Of a stretch of 64,000 nt of DNA, positions 16,203 through 24,261 are shown in pieces. This DNA is from Gracilibacter sp. BRH_c7a. Its GTDB lineage: Bacteria > Bacillota > Desulfitobacteriia > Desulfitobacteriales > Syntrophobotulaceae. The stretch is taken from assembly GCA_001516055.1 (NCBI GenBank), contig LOEZ01000031.1, forward strand, positions 1-64,000, written 5' to 3'. The translations under genes were made by a program, and so were the position numbers. Position 1 is the stretch's first letter; every line of letters begins with the position of its first letter. The notes under the pieces are model-generated. The model was not told where the DNA came from. It was given only the letters and a program-made list of their open reading frames with translations, and did no database searches.

Positions 16203-18116
16203 ATGAAACAATATGCTTCGTTTGAAAAATATCTTGAGGATAAGTACTATAACGATATTCACCGTGCCATCACCGGCCTCATACTCAAAAGAGGCCGGAA
16301 TAATGGCTTTTATTCATATACAGTTTTAGACCCATCCTACTTCCAGGTAGATGACATACATGTGAAAACAGTGTCCTTCCATTCTACAGACGGAAACCGG
16401 ATTATTTTCAACGCAGCAGTAGAGGCGGACGTTATTCTTAAGGGAATGGGTAAAAGGGATTATGACGCAGATGTGAATAATCCTTGGTACACTGTTTCTT
16501 TTACTGGTTATTTGAGTGATGGCCTTAATATGGTTACCATCACAGGTGTTGACGAATATTCTGCAGATAAGTTTGATAAGAACACGACACTATCAAAGTA
16601 TCTAGTCCCTTATCTTTATGCTGAGGACATTGAGAAAGAAGCGGAAAAGTTTTTATACAAATACTGTAGACAAGCATTAAAGGAGCCTATGCCCATTCCG
16701 CTTGATGAGCTCATGATTAATATGGGACTTGAGCTTTATGAGGCACCGCTTCCTGATAACATCTTCGGTAAGACTTATTTTGCGGAAGCTACAGTTGATG
16801 TTTTTAATGAGGATGGTGAGGTGGTATCACAGACCATTGATCCGGGCACCATTCTTTTGAATCCTAACATCTTCTTCATGCGCAACATCGGCTCCCGTAA
16901 TAACACAGTCGTTCACGAGTGTGTGCATTGGGACCGCCATGATAAGTTCTTTGAGCTGCAGAAGCTGTTAAACAGCGACCTCAGCTCCCTTACCTGTGAG
17001 GTTACAGAACATATGGGTCAGAAAGATACTGGCATTGAGGGAGCACTTCAGTGGATCGAATGGCAGGCTAATGCCTTGACTCCGCGCATATTGCTCCCGG
17101 CAAGCACTACAAGACAAAAGTTAAACGAGATATTGCTTCGTCTACATATTGAAAACCCAGAAAGAACTGAGTCAGATATCATGGAGGAGGCTATCCAGGA
17201 GTTGGCAGATTTCTTTGCAGTTTCAAAGTTTGCTGCAAAGCTTCGTGCCATTGAACTTGGCTTCTCGCAGGCGCAGGGTGTTTGGAATTATTTCAATGGT
17301 AAGTATCTGCCTAGCTTCTCATTTAAGGCTACGGCGTTGAAGAAAGACGAGAGTTATATCATCGACACCAGAAACGCTTGCTTTGAGGCCAGCTTAGATG
17401 ATGATGTAAAGGCTGTACTTTCCAAGGGTGACTTCATTTATGTTGACAACATGTTCTGTATCAACGACGAGAAGTACATAATGGAAACCGAAGATGGCGG
17501 CTGTACTCTTACTGTTTACGCCAGACAACATGTTGATGAATGCTGCCTTAAGTTTAAACAGAAGTTCAAAGTTAACAGCGCACATGGTGATGCCTTCTAT
17601 ACGCAGTGTTCTCTTTGCAAGGATGTCGATGCAGCAGCTTATTGCGAATGTAACTACATCGATGATGAAGATAATCAAAATGTAGAGCAGCGTGCTATTG
17701 AGTTGAAGAAGCTGAAAGTCGAAGGAGGCCGTGTCATGGAAATTTATCGTAGCCTTCCGATGTCTTTTTCAGGAACGCTTGATGCTCACATGAAACGCCT
17801 TGAAAAAGAGGATGGCAGAAAGATGACAAATATGGAACTTGCTTTAAGAACAGGACTAAGCGACCGATACATTCAGGACCTTCGTAAGGAAGAGAAGAAT
17901 ATAAGTCTCGGAACCGTTTGTGCTATTTGCATTGGCCTTCACCTGCACCCTATCTTCAGTAATGACCTCATACAGAAGTCACGCAATAATTATCCTATGA
18001 ATGAAGAAGGCTTCTTCGATAGATTCCTCATTGAGCATCACTACATGGACACTCTTGATTTGTGTAATGAAAAGCTTGCAGAGTTGGGTTATCACACCTG
18101 GGGTAAGGAATTATAA
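16203..18116 (+). CDS. ImmA/IrrE-type metallopeptidase with C-terminal helix-turn-helix
   Basis: A 637-residue protein, much longer than the 150-200 residues of phage ImmA. A zinc peptidase core carries HECVHWDRH (HExxH at residues 238-242) and the third-ligand helix IEWQANALTPRILLP. The N-terminal 190 residues are unrecognised. After the peptidase there is a cysteine-rich stretch (CSLCKDVDAAAYCEC) and then a helix-turn-helix, MTNMELALRTGLSDRYIQD. ImmA-like peptidases cleave regulators, so it may sense damage or infection and control this operon; that is inference. It begins 15 nt after hsdR and is the last gene of the operon. Confidence 0.72.
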   Translation: MKQYASFEKYLEDKYYNDIHRAITGLILKRGRNNGFYSYTVLDPSYFQVDDIHVKTVSFHSTDGNRIIFNAAVEADVILKGMGKRDYDADVNNPWYTVSFTGYLSDGLNMVTITGVDEYSADKFDKNTTLSKYLVPYLYAEDIEKEAEKFLYKYCRQALKEPMPIPLDELMINMGLELYEAPLPDNIFGKTYFAEATVDVFNEDGEVVSQTIDPGTILLNPNIFFMRNIGSRNNTVVHECVHWDRHDKFFELQKLLNSDLSSLTCEVTEHMGQKDTGIEGALQWIEWQANALTPRILLPASTTRQKLNEILLRLHIENPERTESDIMEEAIQELADFFAVSKFAAKLRAIELGFSQAQGVWNYFNGKYLPSFSFKATALKKDESYIIDTRNACFEASLDDDVKAVLSKGDFIYVDNMFCINDEKYIMETEDGGCTLTVYARQHVDECCLKFKQKFKVNSAHGDAFYTQCSLCKDVDAAAYCECNYIDDEDNQNVEQRAIELKKLKVEGGRVMEIYRSLPMSFSGTLDAHMKRLEKEDGRKMTNMELALRTGLSDRYIQDLRKEEKNISLGTVCAICIGLHLHPIFSNDLIQKSRNNYPMNEEGFFDRFLIEHHYMDTLDLCNEKLAELGYHTWGKEL

Positions 18117-18180
18117 AAAGTTTTTGAAAAATATTAGTTTAGACCGGAACTCACACTTCCGATTTTGAACACGGATTAAC

Positions 18181-18220
18181 AGGGCTTTATGACCAGAGAT
18201 GGTTGTAAGGCCTTTTTTTT
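18181..18220 (+). terminator. Intrinsic terminator of the restriction operon
   Basis: AGGGCTTTATGACC pairs with GGTTGTAAGGCCT (three wobble pairs, one bulge), followed by eight T. It lies 64 nt after the ImmA-like gene. Confidence 0.65.
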
Positions 18221-18490
18221 ATGCCGTAAAAACCGGAACTCGCAGTTCTGCGAAGAAAAACCGCATCCGAATTATGATGTTTATAGAAGCTTGAAGCTTC
18301 AAATAAATCTAAGCCTTCGGGTGCGCAACTTAGGCAAGGATACATACGGTTGGTGGATCTCAGTAAAAAGAGAGAAACCAGACCCTGTACCCTTACTTTG
18401 TTGCGCTCATTTTGCCGAAGTAGCGGTACTGGATAAGACCTGACTGTGTCCTTGCGATAGTTCTCTCCCTTTAGGCGGGAAGGACAAAAA
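18221..18490. other. Leader region before the sigma-like gene
   Basis: No supported gene. GTCCTT (18448-18453) and AAGGAC (18481-18486) flank a segment with CTCTCCC/GGCGGGA, so the ribosome site of the next gene could be held in a hairpin. TGTCC at 18447 resembles half of the recurrent prophage element described at 23541 but lacks the CGTTCA half. Confidence 0.35.
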
Positions 18491-18988
18491 ATGTTAAACA
18501 CAGTCAATCAAGAAACTAAGCAGTATTACCTCACCATCGATGGCCAAGAGGTAACGGTAACCGAAGAGGTGTACAGAGCCTACAAACGTCCGATCTGGGC
18601 TGAACACAAGCGTAATGATCGGCAGAAACTATGTCAAGTTAGTGACGGCAAGGGCGGCCTGAAAAGATGCACAGAAGATTGCTCCAAATGCAGTCGCACT
18701 AAGGAAGGCAACGTCCTTTCACTAGACGGACTCGAAGAAGCTGGATACAGCGTTGAGGACCGCGCACAGGATGTTGCAGAGATTGTTGCAGAAAAGGTGC
18801 TTCTTGAAGAGCTTTTTAAGGCTCTCGAAGAACTGGACCCCAATAGTCATCGTATCTGCAAACTACTTATGGAAGGCTGTTCGAAGCGAGAAATTGCTAG
18901 AATCATGTCAATTCCGCAGTCAAGTTTTGAGTACCAGTTTAAAAAGTTGATGGCATCTTTAAGAGAGCGTCTGGAAAACTACATCTAA
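18491..18988 (+). CDS. Phage sigma-70 region 4-like regulator
   Basis: A 165-residue protein of a family common in clostridial prophages and conjugative elements. The N-terminal part (YYLTIDGQEVTVTEEVYRAY) and the cysteine cluster CTEDCSKC are typical. The C-terminal third is a sigma-region-4-like helix-turn-helix (LLMEGCSKREIARIMSIPQS). No region 2 is present, so it is unlikely to open promoters alone; it may redirect RNA polymerase as a partner. It is the first prophage gene on the left and a candidate reader of the CGTTCA/TGTCCTGGGA elements; that link is inference. Confidence 0.75.
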   Translation: MLNTVNQETKQYYLTIDGQEVTVTEEVYRAYKRPIWAEHKRNDRQKLCQVSDGKGGLKRCTEDCSKCSRTKEGNVLSLDGLEEAGYSVEDRAQDVAEIVAEKVLLEELFKALEELDPNSHRICKLLMEGCSKREIARIMSIPQSSFEYQFKKLMASLRERLENYI

Positions 18989-19004
18989 AACGTAAAAGAA
19001 TAGA

Positions 19005-19030
19005 CGGTACTGATATAAAAGTCAGTACCG
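19005..19030. terminator. Terminator between convergent genes
   Basis: CGGTACTGA (19005-19013) pairs perfectly with TCAGTACCG (19022-19030), with a T-rich stretch downstream on the plus strand. It serves the converging sigma-like and polymerase genes. Confidence 0.65.
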
Positions 19031-19040
19031 CCTTTCTGTT

Positions 19041-21032
19041 TTAGTCTTTCTTATAAAACATTGTCTCATAGCCATCGGCTCTTAAAGCCAACCCTTTTAT
19101 CCAGGGTGGCGTTCGTCCCATCTGCTCACAAACTGCTTTAAGGGAAACATCCATGCTGCACTCAATAATTAGTTCGTCGTGGACGTGACCGCAGATAAAG
19201 CAGTGGCGGAGCGTTTTCATAGCGTAGGCCAAGATATCCCGGCTGATGGCCTGCACAATATTTTCTGTAAACTTCGGCCCGTAACTTTCGATGCGTTCCC
19301 ACTTCTTAGTGTTGCCGGTTCCTTCGTAGGTGACAGACTCACCACCGAACTGGTTCTGTTCGATCTTAGGCTTTACATAGGAAAGCCTTCTGCCGGAAGG
19401 AAGCTCAATAAAAAGCATACCCTTATGGTAGTAGAAATTAATCCCATGTGTTTTGGCATGTGTTCTTAAACGAACTGCCTCTTTAACATTTTTGTCAACA
19501 TCCCACCACAGCTTTGTAATCTTTGGGTTTGAAGCTCTCCAAGAGTCAACCAGCGGCTGCAGTTCGTCTTCGGTAAGGCCCATTTCTAATGCACCCATAG
19601 CCTTAAGTGCTCCAACACTGCCGCCATATCCAAGTGCCAATTCTGCGATTTTACCTTTTTGGCGAAGGTGGCTGTTTACACCGTGCTTCTCAACCGGTAC
19701 ATGGAACATAGCAGAAGCAGAAGCGCAGTAGATATCACCATTGCTTTCAAAGACATCTAATCTCCATTGCTCCCCGGCTAAGAAGGACAGAACCCTAGCC
19801 TCGATAGCACTAAAGTCGCACACAATAAACTTGTATCCTGACCTTGGAACAAAAGCGGTTCGGATAAGCTGAGAGAGTGTATCCGGCACATCCTCATAAA
19901 GAAGTTTCACTGCATCATAATCTCCGAGCTTTACAAGGGACCGTGCATCTTCCAAATCAGGGATATGGTTTTGAGGAAGGTTCTGCAATTGTATATGCCT
20001 GCCTGCCCAGCGACCAGAGCGTGAAGCGCCATAATATTGGAACATGCCGCGAGCCCTGCCATCTAAGCAGACGGTGTTCTGCATGGACTGATACTTTTTA
20101 ACGCTACTTTTTGCAAGCTGCTGACGAAGTAGAAGTACGTCCCGTTGATCCTCCGGTGAAGTCTTTATAAGTGCTGCGACATCCTTTTTGCCAAGGGACT
20201 CGGTCTCAACACCATTATCACAAAGCCACTGTTTTACTTGCACAACGCTGTTTGGGTTATCAAGGTTGGTAAGCTCCTTCATTGCCGCAGTAAGTTCTTC
20301 TTTGGATTTCTCATCGAATATAATGGCATTTTTAACCACGCCCATATCAAGCAGGATGCCTCTGTCATTGATTTCTTGATCCAGATGGTATTCGTCCCAC
20401 ACAAACTCAGGTACTGGATAGCTTTCTAGTCGCTTCTTAACTGCCTGTTCGACCTCAACATCTCGGATATTGTATTTCTTAAATAAGGACCATTTTTCCA
20501 TATCATGTACAGGCAGGTTACGAGTACGGCCACCGTTTACTTTGGTGGGTTTGCATGGAACGCAGAAATATTTGATGAGATCTTTGCCTTCTTTTAACTT
20601 CTGTTCACCGAGCTTAAGAACTGTACCTACACCTTCAAGCGAAAGTGGTAAGCCCATATAAGCCGACCATATCATGCAGCAGCGCCATGAAGATGGATTA
20701 AGGTAACCTTTAACAGAGTCCTCTGGGATGCTGTAGCTATTAAACTTATCCGGGTAGTGCTTACGAAGCCAATAGGATAAACAGACACGTTCGAAGGAAG
20801 CATTAAATGCCCATTTGGTTATATTATCATCGACTAATGCATTTAATATCTCTTCTGGGACGATCTCCCCTAAGGCTAAGTCGATAACCTGTACATCACC
20901 GCCATTAATTGCGTAGCCCAATAGGAGGACTTCAAAGCTCGGAGATTCTGCATAGCGATAAGCTCCACACTTACCAAGGTCCACATCTGAGTAAGTTTCA
21001 AGGTCAAGAGAAAGTGTTTTTATATCTTTCAT
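19041..21032 (-). CDS. Phage family A DNA polymerase with 3'-5' exonuclease
   Basis: A 663-residue replicative polymerase. The N-terminal DnaQ-type exonuclease begins with LSLDLETYSDVDL. The polymerase domain shows motif A CDFSAIEARVLSFLAG, motif B RQKGKIAELALGYGG and motif C CGHVHDELIIE. It is much smaller than bacterial Pol I because the 5' nuclease is absent, as in clostridial phages. I start it at ATG 21032 (GGAGG at 5 nt) instead of the ATG at 21044, which has no ribosome site. It is the last gene of a leftward replication operon. Confidence 0.92.
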   Translation of the reverse strand: MKDIKTLSLDLETYSDVDLGKCGAYRYAESPSFEVLLLGYAINGGDVQVIDLALGEIVPEEILNALVDDNITKWAFNASFERVCLSYWLRKHYPDKFNSYSIPEDSVKGYLNPSSWRCCMIWSAYMGLPLSLEGVGTVLKLGEQKLKEGKDLIKYFCVPCKPTKVNGGRTRNLPVHDMEKWSLFKKYNIRDVEVEQAVKKRLESYPVPEFVWDEYHLDQEINDRGILLDMGVVKNAIIFDEKSKEELTAAMKELTNLDNPNSVVQVKQWLCDNGVETESLGKKDVAALIKTSPEDQRDVLLLRQQLAKSSVKKYQSMQNTVCLDGRARGMFQYYGASRSGRWAGRHIQLQNLPQNHIPDLEDARSLVKLGDYDAVKLLYEDVPDTLSQLIRTAFVPRSGYKFIVCDFSAIEARVLSFLAGEQWRLDVFESNGDIYCASASAMFHVPVEKHGVNSHLRQKGKIAELALGYGGSVGALKAMGALEMGLTEDELQPLVDSWRASNPKITKLWWDVDKNVKEAVRLRTHAKTHGINFYYHKGMLFIELPSGRRLSYVKPKIEQNQFGGESVTYEGTGNTKKWERIESYGPKFTENIVQAISRDILAYAMKTLRHCFICGHVHDELIIECSMDVSLKAVCEQMGRTPPWIKGLALRADGYETMFYKKD

Positions 21033-21088
21033 AACATCCTCCATTCAAAAGAATAAGGGCGGCAGCAGGAGTGCCACCGCCCAAGCAA

Positions 21089-21241
21089 TTAAAACTTATC
21101 AAGTGAATCAAAGTTTTTCTTTGCTTTTTCTTTCTTATGCTTTTTGATGGCGTCATTAATTTCAGTTACGACCCAGAATAGGGCTCCGATGATAAACACG
21201 CCGTATAAAGTAATAAGTTCAATAACAAGAATAGTTTCCAT
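21089..21241 (-). CDS. Small single-span membrane protein, 50 residues
   Basis: An ORF of 51 codons: N-terminal METILVIELITLYGVF, a hydrophobic span to about residue 25, then a lysine-rich tail (KKHKKEKAKKN) ending in DSLDKF. GAGG lies 8 nt before the ATG, and it fits exactly between the polymerase and DUF2815 genes on the same strand. The N-out/C-in charge pattern suggests a membrane anchor with a basic cytoplasmic tail. The function is unknown; a tie to the replication complex or to membrane attachment is speculation. Confidence 0.65.
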   Translation of the reverse strand: METILVIELITLYGVFIIGALFWVVTEINDAIKKHKKEKAKKNFDSLDKF

Positions 21242-21310
21242 ATGATTTACCTCATTTCTTTGATTGTCTAGGTGGCAGGTTTTCCTACCACCCGGATTGT
21301 CAGTTACTGT

Positions 21311-21874
21311 TTAGGAAAGGAAGTCTTCATCATCCTCTGTAGCGAAGTCATCTTCGGCGTTAGACTTGCCGCCAAGATGCTCGCCATCACGGATCTTTTG
21401 AAGGTTATTAAGGGAACAAGCGATACCCTTATTTCCGTTGGTGTTGAATGCGTAGAAGTTAACACTGGCACGACCATAAACACCGGAATAAATCTCAGAA
21501 CGCTCGATGATAGGCTGACGGTCTGCATCTACGATACCAGGCGCAGAGCTGTTGTTGGCATTCATAAAGTAGGCGTTTTTGTAAGCGGGATCGTCAGGAC
21601 GTTCCACATCACCATCACGAAGAGGAGTCTTAAGGGCTGCAAGAGGAGGTACCGAACGACCATTACCTTTGAGCTTGCCTTCACCTTCGTGGTAAGCTGC
21701 TTCTATTGCGGCTTTGATCTTCTCGATGGTCTTTGTGTCAGACTTAGGGATAATGAGAGATACACTGTACTTAGGGGTGCCACCATTTATGGATTTAGGC
21801 TCCCATGCATTCGCATAGCTCCAACGGGTATCAGGGCCAGTAACTACTTTTAACGGATTAACTGTCTTTGTCAT
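21311..21874 (-). CDS. DUF2815 protein, predicted phage single-stranded DNA-binding protein
   Basis: A 187-residue protein of the DUF2815 family, with NPLKVVTGPDTRWSYANAWEP at the start, PKYSVSLIIPKSD, SGVYGRASVNFYAFN and an acidic C-terminus (EDDFATEDDEDFLS). OB-fold ssDNA-binding proteins of phages end in such acidic tails, which contact polymerase and primase. It is located between the DUF2800 nuclease and the polymerase, with AAGGAGG 9 nt before the ATG. The role is inferred from family, context and the acidic tail. Confidence 0.85.
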   Translation of the reverse strand: MTKTVNPLKVVTGPDTRWSYANAWEPKSINGGTPKYSVSLIIPKSDTKTIEKIKAAIEAAYHEGEGKLKGNGRSVPPLAALKTPLRDGDVERPDDPAYKNAYFMNANNSSAPGIVDADRQPIIERSEIYSGVYGRASVNFYAFNTNGNKGIACSLNNLQKIRDGEHLGGKSNAEDDFATEDDEDFLS

Positions 21875-21888
21875 GATTTATTTCCTCC

Positions 21889-23013
21889 TTAATTTTCATC
21901 AAAATCTTCAAATGCTGAGTTATATTCAGGTCTCTTGTCATCAGCGGTAACAAGGACCGGTTTTCCAGGTGGCTTAAAGGTCAGCCCACCGAGAATATCT
22001 TCAAATACCTTCTTACCGAGAAGTGCTGTCATGGCTGTGATGCCGAGTAATTTCTTCTCATAAGGGTCTTTACCGGCTGCAATAACAACATCAGCTACCG
22101 CAGCTTCGTCAGTGTACTTTCTGTTGGAACGACCGGCGACTAACTTAAAGCCTTCAAACTTGGTACCGTTCAGAGCCTCCTTCAGAGCATATTCCTTGAC
22201 ATCATTGGCCCAAGATACCAGCTCATCTGCTTTTGTAAGGATTGCTGCGATTTCATCGTTATCGAGAGTGGCAGGTACCTCAAAGTCGTACTTTGCGAGC
22301 TCCAGATTGTATTCAGCACGCTTCCTGCAGGTTGCTTTAGCCTTACAGAACTGGCAGTGCTCGCCAGCCTTGTATTCGCCCTCGCCTTTAATAGCAAGCT
22401 GTGCAGTAGGAGTCAATACTTCCTCAGCCCACTTGATTAGTTCGCTCTTTGAGATGCTGTATTCGCTAATGTTTTCTCTACGAGGCTGATAGATGATCAA
22501 GTGGATATTGTCGATGTCGTAAATGCCATCGAAAAGAGCCAAACCTCCAAGTGCATAGCAGAACATTTGTGGATTTCTTTCCGCTGATACCTTGATTCCA
22601 AGTCCGTATTTGTAGTCAATTACGGTAAGAGTGCCGTCTGATATAATCAAACAGTCAACATGACCATAACCTTCCGGGACATATTTCGAGAAGTCGAGTT
22701 TCTGCTCAATAAGTATCTGAGGATCAGCACAGGTTTCTCTTGCTTTCTCAAGCTGTTCAATTACAAAGGCTGCGTAGTATTCAGCGTGGCTGTTCATTTC
22801 CTCATCGTAGAAGCTTAAAGATTCAGTCGGGTCCTTTGTGTTAAGTCCCAGCAATTTTTCAAGCTTGTACTGTGCGAGTGTATGGGCATCAGTGCCTTCC
22901 TGTGCAAAGCTGCTGGACGTATCTTCAAACTTCTTACTAAGTAGCGCCGATGGTGGGCAAGCAATCCACTTGTGTGCGGACGAAGCTGAAAGCAGTGCAT
23001 GTTTTACGCTCAT
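21889..23013 (-). CDS. DUF2800 family, Cas4/RecB-like PD-(D/E)XK nuclease
   Basis: A 374-residue protein. A RecB-type nuclease core is visible: HVDCLIISDGTLTVIDYKYG (D...D-x-K) in the middle, and cysteines CQFCKAKATCRKRAEY that with an upstream cysteine could hold an Fe-S cluster, as in Cas4/AddB. The N-terminal SASSAHKWIACPPSA with its cysteine is typical of the family. It is expected to process DNA ends in phage recombination or replication. The start overlaps the upstream gene's stop by 4 nt; GGAGG is 8 nt away. Confidence 0.85.
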   Translation of the reverse strand: MSVKHALLSASSAHKWIACPPSALLSKKFEDTSSSFAQEGTDAHTLAQYKLEKLLGLNTKDPTESLSFYDEEMNSHAEYYAAFVIEQLEKARETCADPQILIEQKLDFSKYVPEGYGHVDCLIISDGTLTVIDYKYGLGIKVSAERNPQMFCYALGGLALFDGIYDIDNIHLIIYQPRRENISEYSISKSELIKWAEEVLTPTAQLAIKGEGEYKAGEHCQFCKAKATCRKRAEYNLELAKYDFEVPATLDNDEIAAILTKADELVSWANDVKEYALKEALNGTKFEGFKLVAGRSNRKYTDEAAVADVVIAAGKDPYEKKLLGITAMTALLGKKVFEDILGGLTFKPPGKPVLVTADDKRPEYNSAFEDFDEN

Positions 23014-23339
23014 TTAATTGCCTCCGCATCCGCAAGTAATGCGGCATACTGTGACGGGTCTACGCTGGAGAGCTTCTCCGCACCGTATTTTTTCAGAAGT
23101 CCCTTAAGCGCTTCTGTGTATCCGGCTCTGGACATTTCTGCAAACTTCTTGCGAACATCTAAGAACGAATACTCTGGTTTCGGTTCCTCTGTCGGTATTG
23201 CGGGTGCTTCCATAACAGTTTCAGGCTCGTCATTTGTACTTGAGAAAATCTCTGTAAGCGAGTCAGCAATGTTAATGAGAGTCTTGCCGCAGTCCCTAAG
23301 TTCAGAAAGAACCTGACTAAGTTCACTCATCTTGCTCAT
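23010..23339 (-). CDS. Small conserved phage protein upstream of the DUF2800 gene
   Basis: A 109-residue protein with a helical N-terminus (SELSQVLSELRDCGKTLINIADSLTEIF), a proline-rich linker (MEAPAIPTEEPKPEY) and a C-terminal helical domain (FLDVRKKFAEMSRAGYTEALKGLLKKYGA). Similar proteins in this position are sometimes labelled rRNA biogenesis protein, which I do not believe. ATG 23339 has AAGGAGG at 8 nt. It probably works with the DUF2800/DUF2815 pair. Confidence 0.7.
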   Translation of the reverse strand: MSKMSELSQVLSELRDCGKTLINIADSLTEIFSSTNDEPETVMEAPAIPTEEPKPEYSFLDVRKKFAEMSRAGYTEALKGLLKKYGAEKLSSVDPSQYAALLADAEAIK

Positions 23340-23499
23340 TTGGAGTACCTCCTTCCTTCTTTTCTTGTTCCTTTGCAGACAAGGCTTTGATTTTCTGAGC
23401 CAGTCTCTTGGATACAACGCTTATGGCTGTGAGGGTGTCAGCAAGTTCTTCATCAAACTGCTGATCTTTTGAAGCCTCTACATTCGTCTGTGTCTGCAT
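23323..23499 (-). CDS. Short helical protein, first gene of the leftward replication operon
   Basis: A 58-residue ORF starting MQTQTNVEASKDQQFDEEL and continuing with TLTAISVVSKRLAQKIKAL, highly charged and probably one long helix. GGGAGG lies 7 nt before the ATG, and its stop overlaps the next start by 17 nt. It stands 42 nt downstream of a copy of the TGTCCTGGGACT element. The function is unknown. Confidence 0.6.
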   Translation of the reverse strand: MQTQTNVEASKDQQFDEELADTLTAISVVSKRLAQKIKALSAKEQEKKEGGTPNEQDE

Positions 23500-23540
23500 T
23501 GTGTTACCTCCCTTTCCGAGAGGAGTGCTCCCTCTCTAAT

Positions 23541-23571
23541 AGTCCCAGGACAGTTTTGTGTGGTTTGAACG
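23541..23571 (-). promoter_or_regulatory. Bipartite prophage element, copy A
   Basis: On the minus strand this reads CGTTCA (23571-23566), 13 nt, then TGTCCTGGGACT (23552-23541), ending about 42 nt before the 58-residue gene. A T-run precedes CGTTCA. It has the same boxes and the same spacer as copies B, C and D. Confidence 0.65.
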
Positions 23572-23604
23572 AAAAATCTTTTGAGATTTTTTTCAGGCCA
23601 CACA
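23557..23604 (-). other. Inverted repeat spanning the CGTTCA box of copy A
   Basis: TGTGTGG (23557-23563) pairs with CCACACA (23598-23604), with inner AAAAATCT/AGATTTTT. Folding would bury the CGTTCA half of copy A in a hairpin lying between copies A and B, so transcription from B could be attenuated or A could be switched. Confidence 0.45.
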
Positions 23605-23623
23605 TTTTTCATGTCCTTCACTA

Positions 23624-23653
23624 ATCCCAGGACACTTAGAGTAGAAATGAACG
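23624..23653 (-). promoter_or_regulatory. Bipartite prophage element, copy B
   Basis: Minus strand: CGTTCA (23653-23648), 13 nt, TGTCCTGGGAT (23634-23624). It lies upstream of copy A in tandem and directly after a minus-strand terminator hairpin. Confidence 0.6.
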
Positions 23654-23686
23654 AAAAAAGACAGCAGATTTTTTAGGTCTGCTGTC
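23654..23686 (-). terminator. Minus-strand intrinsic terminator
   Basis: GACAGCAGA (23660-23668) pairs perfectly with TCTGCTGTC (23678-23686). On the minus strand the stem is followed by six T and then the CGTTCA of copy B. It would insulate the leftward operon from leftward transcription begun upstream. Confidence 0.6.
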
Positions 23687-23723
23687 ACTTATATAAGGAA
23701 GGAAAAATTTATTTTCAAAAGTT

Positions 23724-23754
23724 CGTTCAAAGCGGCGGTTTCTGTCCTGGGACT
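23724..23754 (+). promoter_or_regulatory. Bipartite prophage element, copy C
   Basis: CGTTCA (23724-23729), 13 nt, TGTCCTGGGACT (23743-23754), then GGTAGAGGGAC. It ends 48 nt before the DUF4406 gene and drives (or represses) the rightward operon, mirroring copies A and B for the leftward one. Confidence 0.65.
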
Positions 23755-23802
23755 GGTAGAGGGACTTTTATGCCGCTCGAATCTTAATAAGGAGGTTCGC
23801 TT

Positions 23803-24261
23803 ATGAACGAACAGATGAGATGTAAATATGGTACCGGCGGAGTGGACAAGAAAAACAGTGAAGGCTATCCCGACCCTACCGCATACGAGGCGCTGATAAA
23901 CATTAAAAAGGAAGACAAGGTATTCAAGCCGCTGGTGTATATCTGCTCACCATATGCGGGTGATATCAAGAGAAACACTGAAAGGGCTAAACTTTATAGT
24001 CGCTTCGCTGTTATTGAAAGAAACACTATCGCCTTTGCGCCACACCTGCTTTTTCCTTTATATCTTTCAGATGATGATCCTGTGGAACGCGAGCTTGCAC
24101 TGTTCATGGATGTTGTCTTCTTAGGTAAATGCAATGAGCTGTGGGTGTTTGGTGAAAACATCACGAAGGGCATGCAGATGGAGATTGATAAAGCTAAGAA
24201 GCGCCATATGACTATTCGCTATTTTACCGAGGATATGGAGGAGGTAGAAACATGCAACTAA
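23803..24261 (+). CDS. DUF4406-like, nucleoside 2-deoxyribosyltransferase-fold protein
   Basis: A 152-residue protein with YICSPYAGDIKRNTERAKLY, the glycan/nucleotide-binding loop of the deoxyribosyltransferase-like fold, FAPHLLFPLYL, and ELWVFGENITKGMQMEIDKA near the end. Family members are common in phages and may act on deoxynucleosides, but no activity is certain. AGGAGG lies 6-10 nt before ATG 23803. It is the first rightward gene, and its end overlaps the primase start. Confidence 0.75.
   Translation: MNEQMRCKYGTGGVDKKNSEGYPDPTAYEALINIKKEDKVFKPLVYICSPYAGDIKRNTERAKLYSRFAVIERNTIAFAPHLLFPLYLSDDDPVERELALFMDVVFLGKCNELWVFGENITKGMQMEIDKAKKRHMTIRYFTEDMEEVETCN

Noticed and set aside
18189-18443. 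84-codon plus-strand ORF before the sigma-like gene
   Set aside because: It begins inside the terminator stem of the restriction operon and has no ribosome site or recognisable motif.
21272-21853. 193-codon plus-strand ORF opposite the DUF2815 gene
   Set aside because: It is the antisense shadow of a recognised gene with a good ribosome site; no ribosome site of its own.
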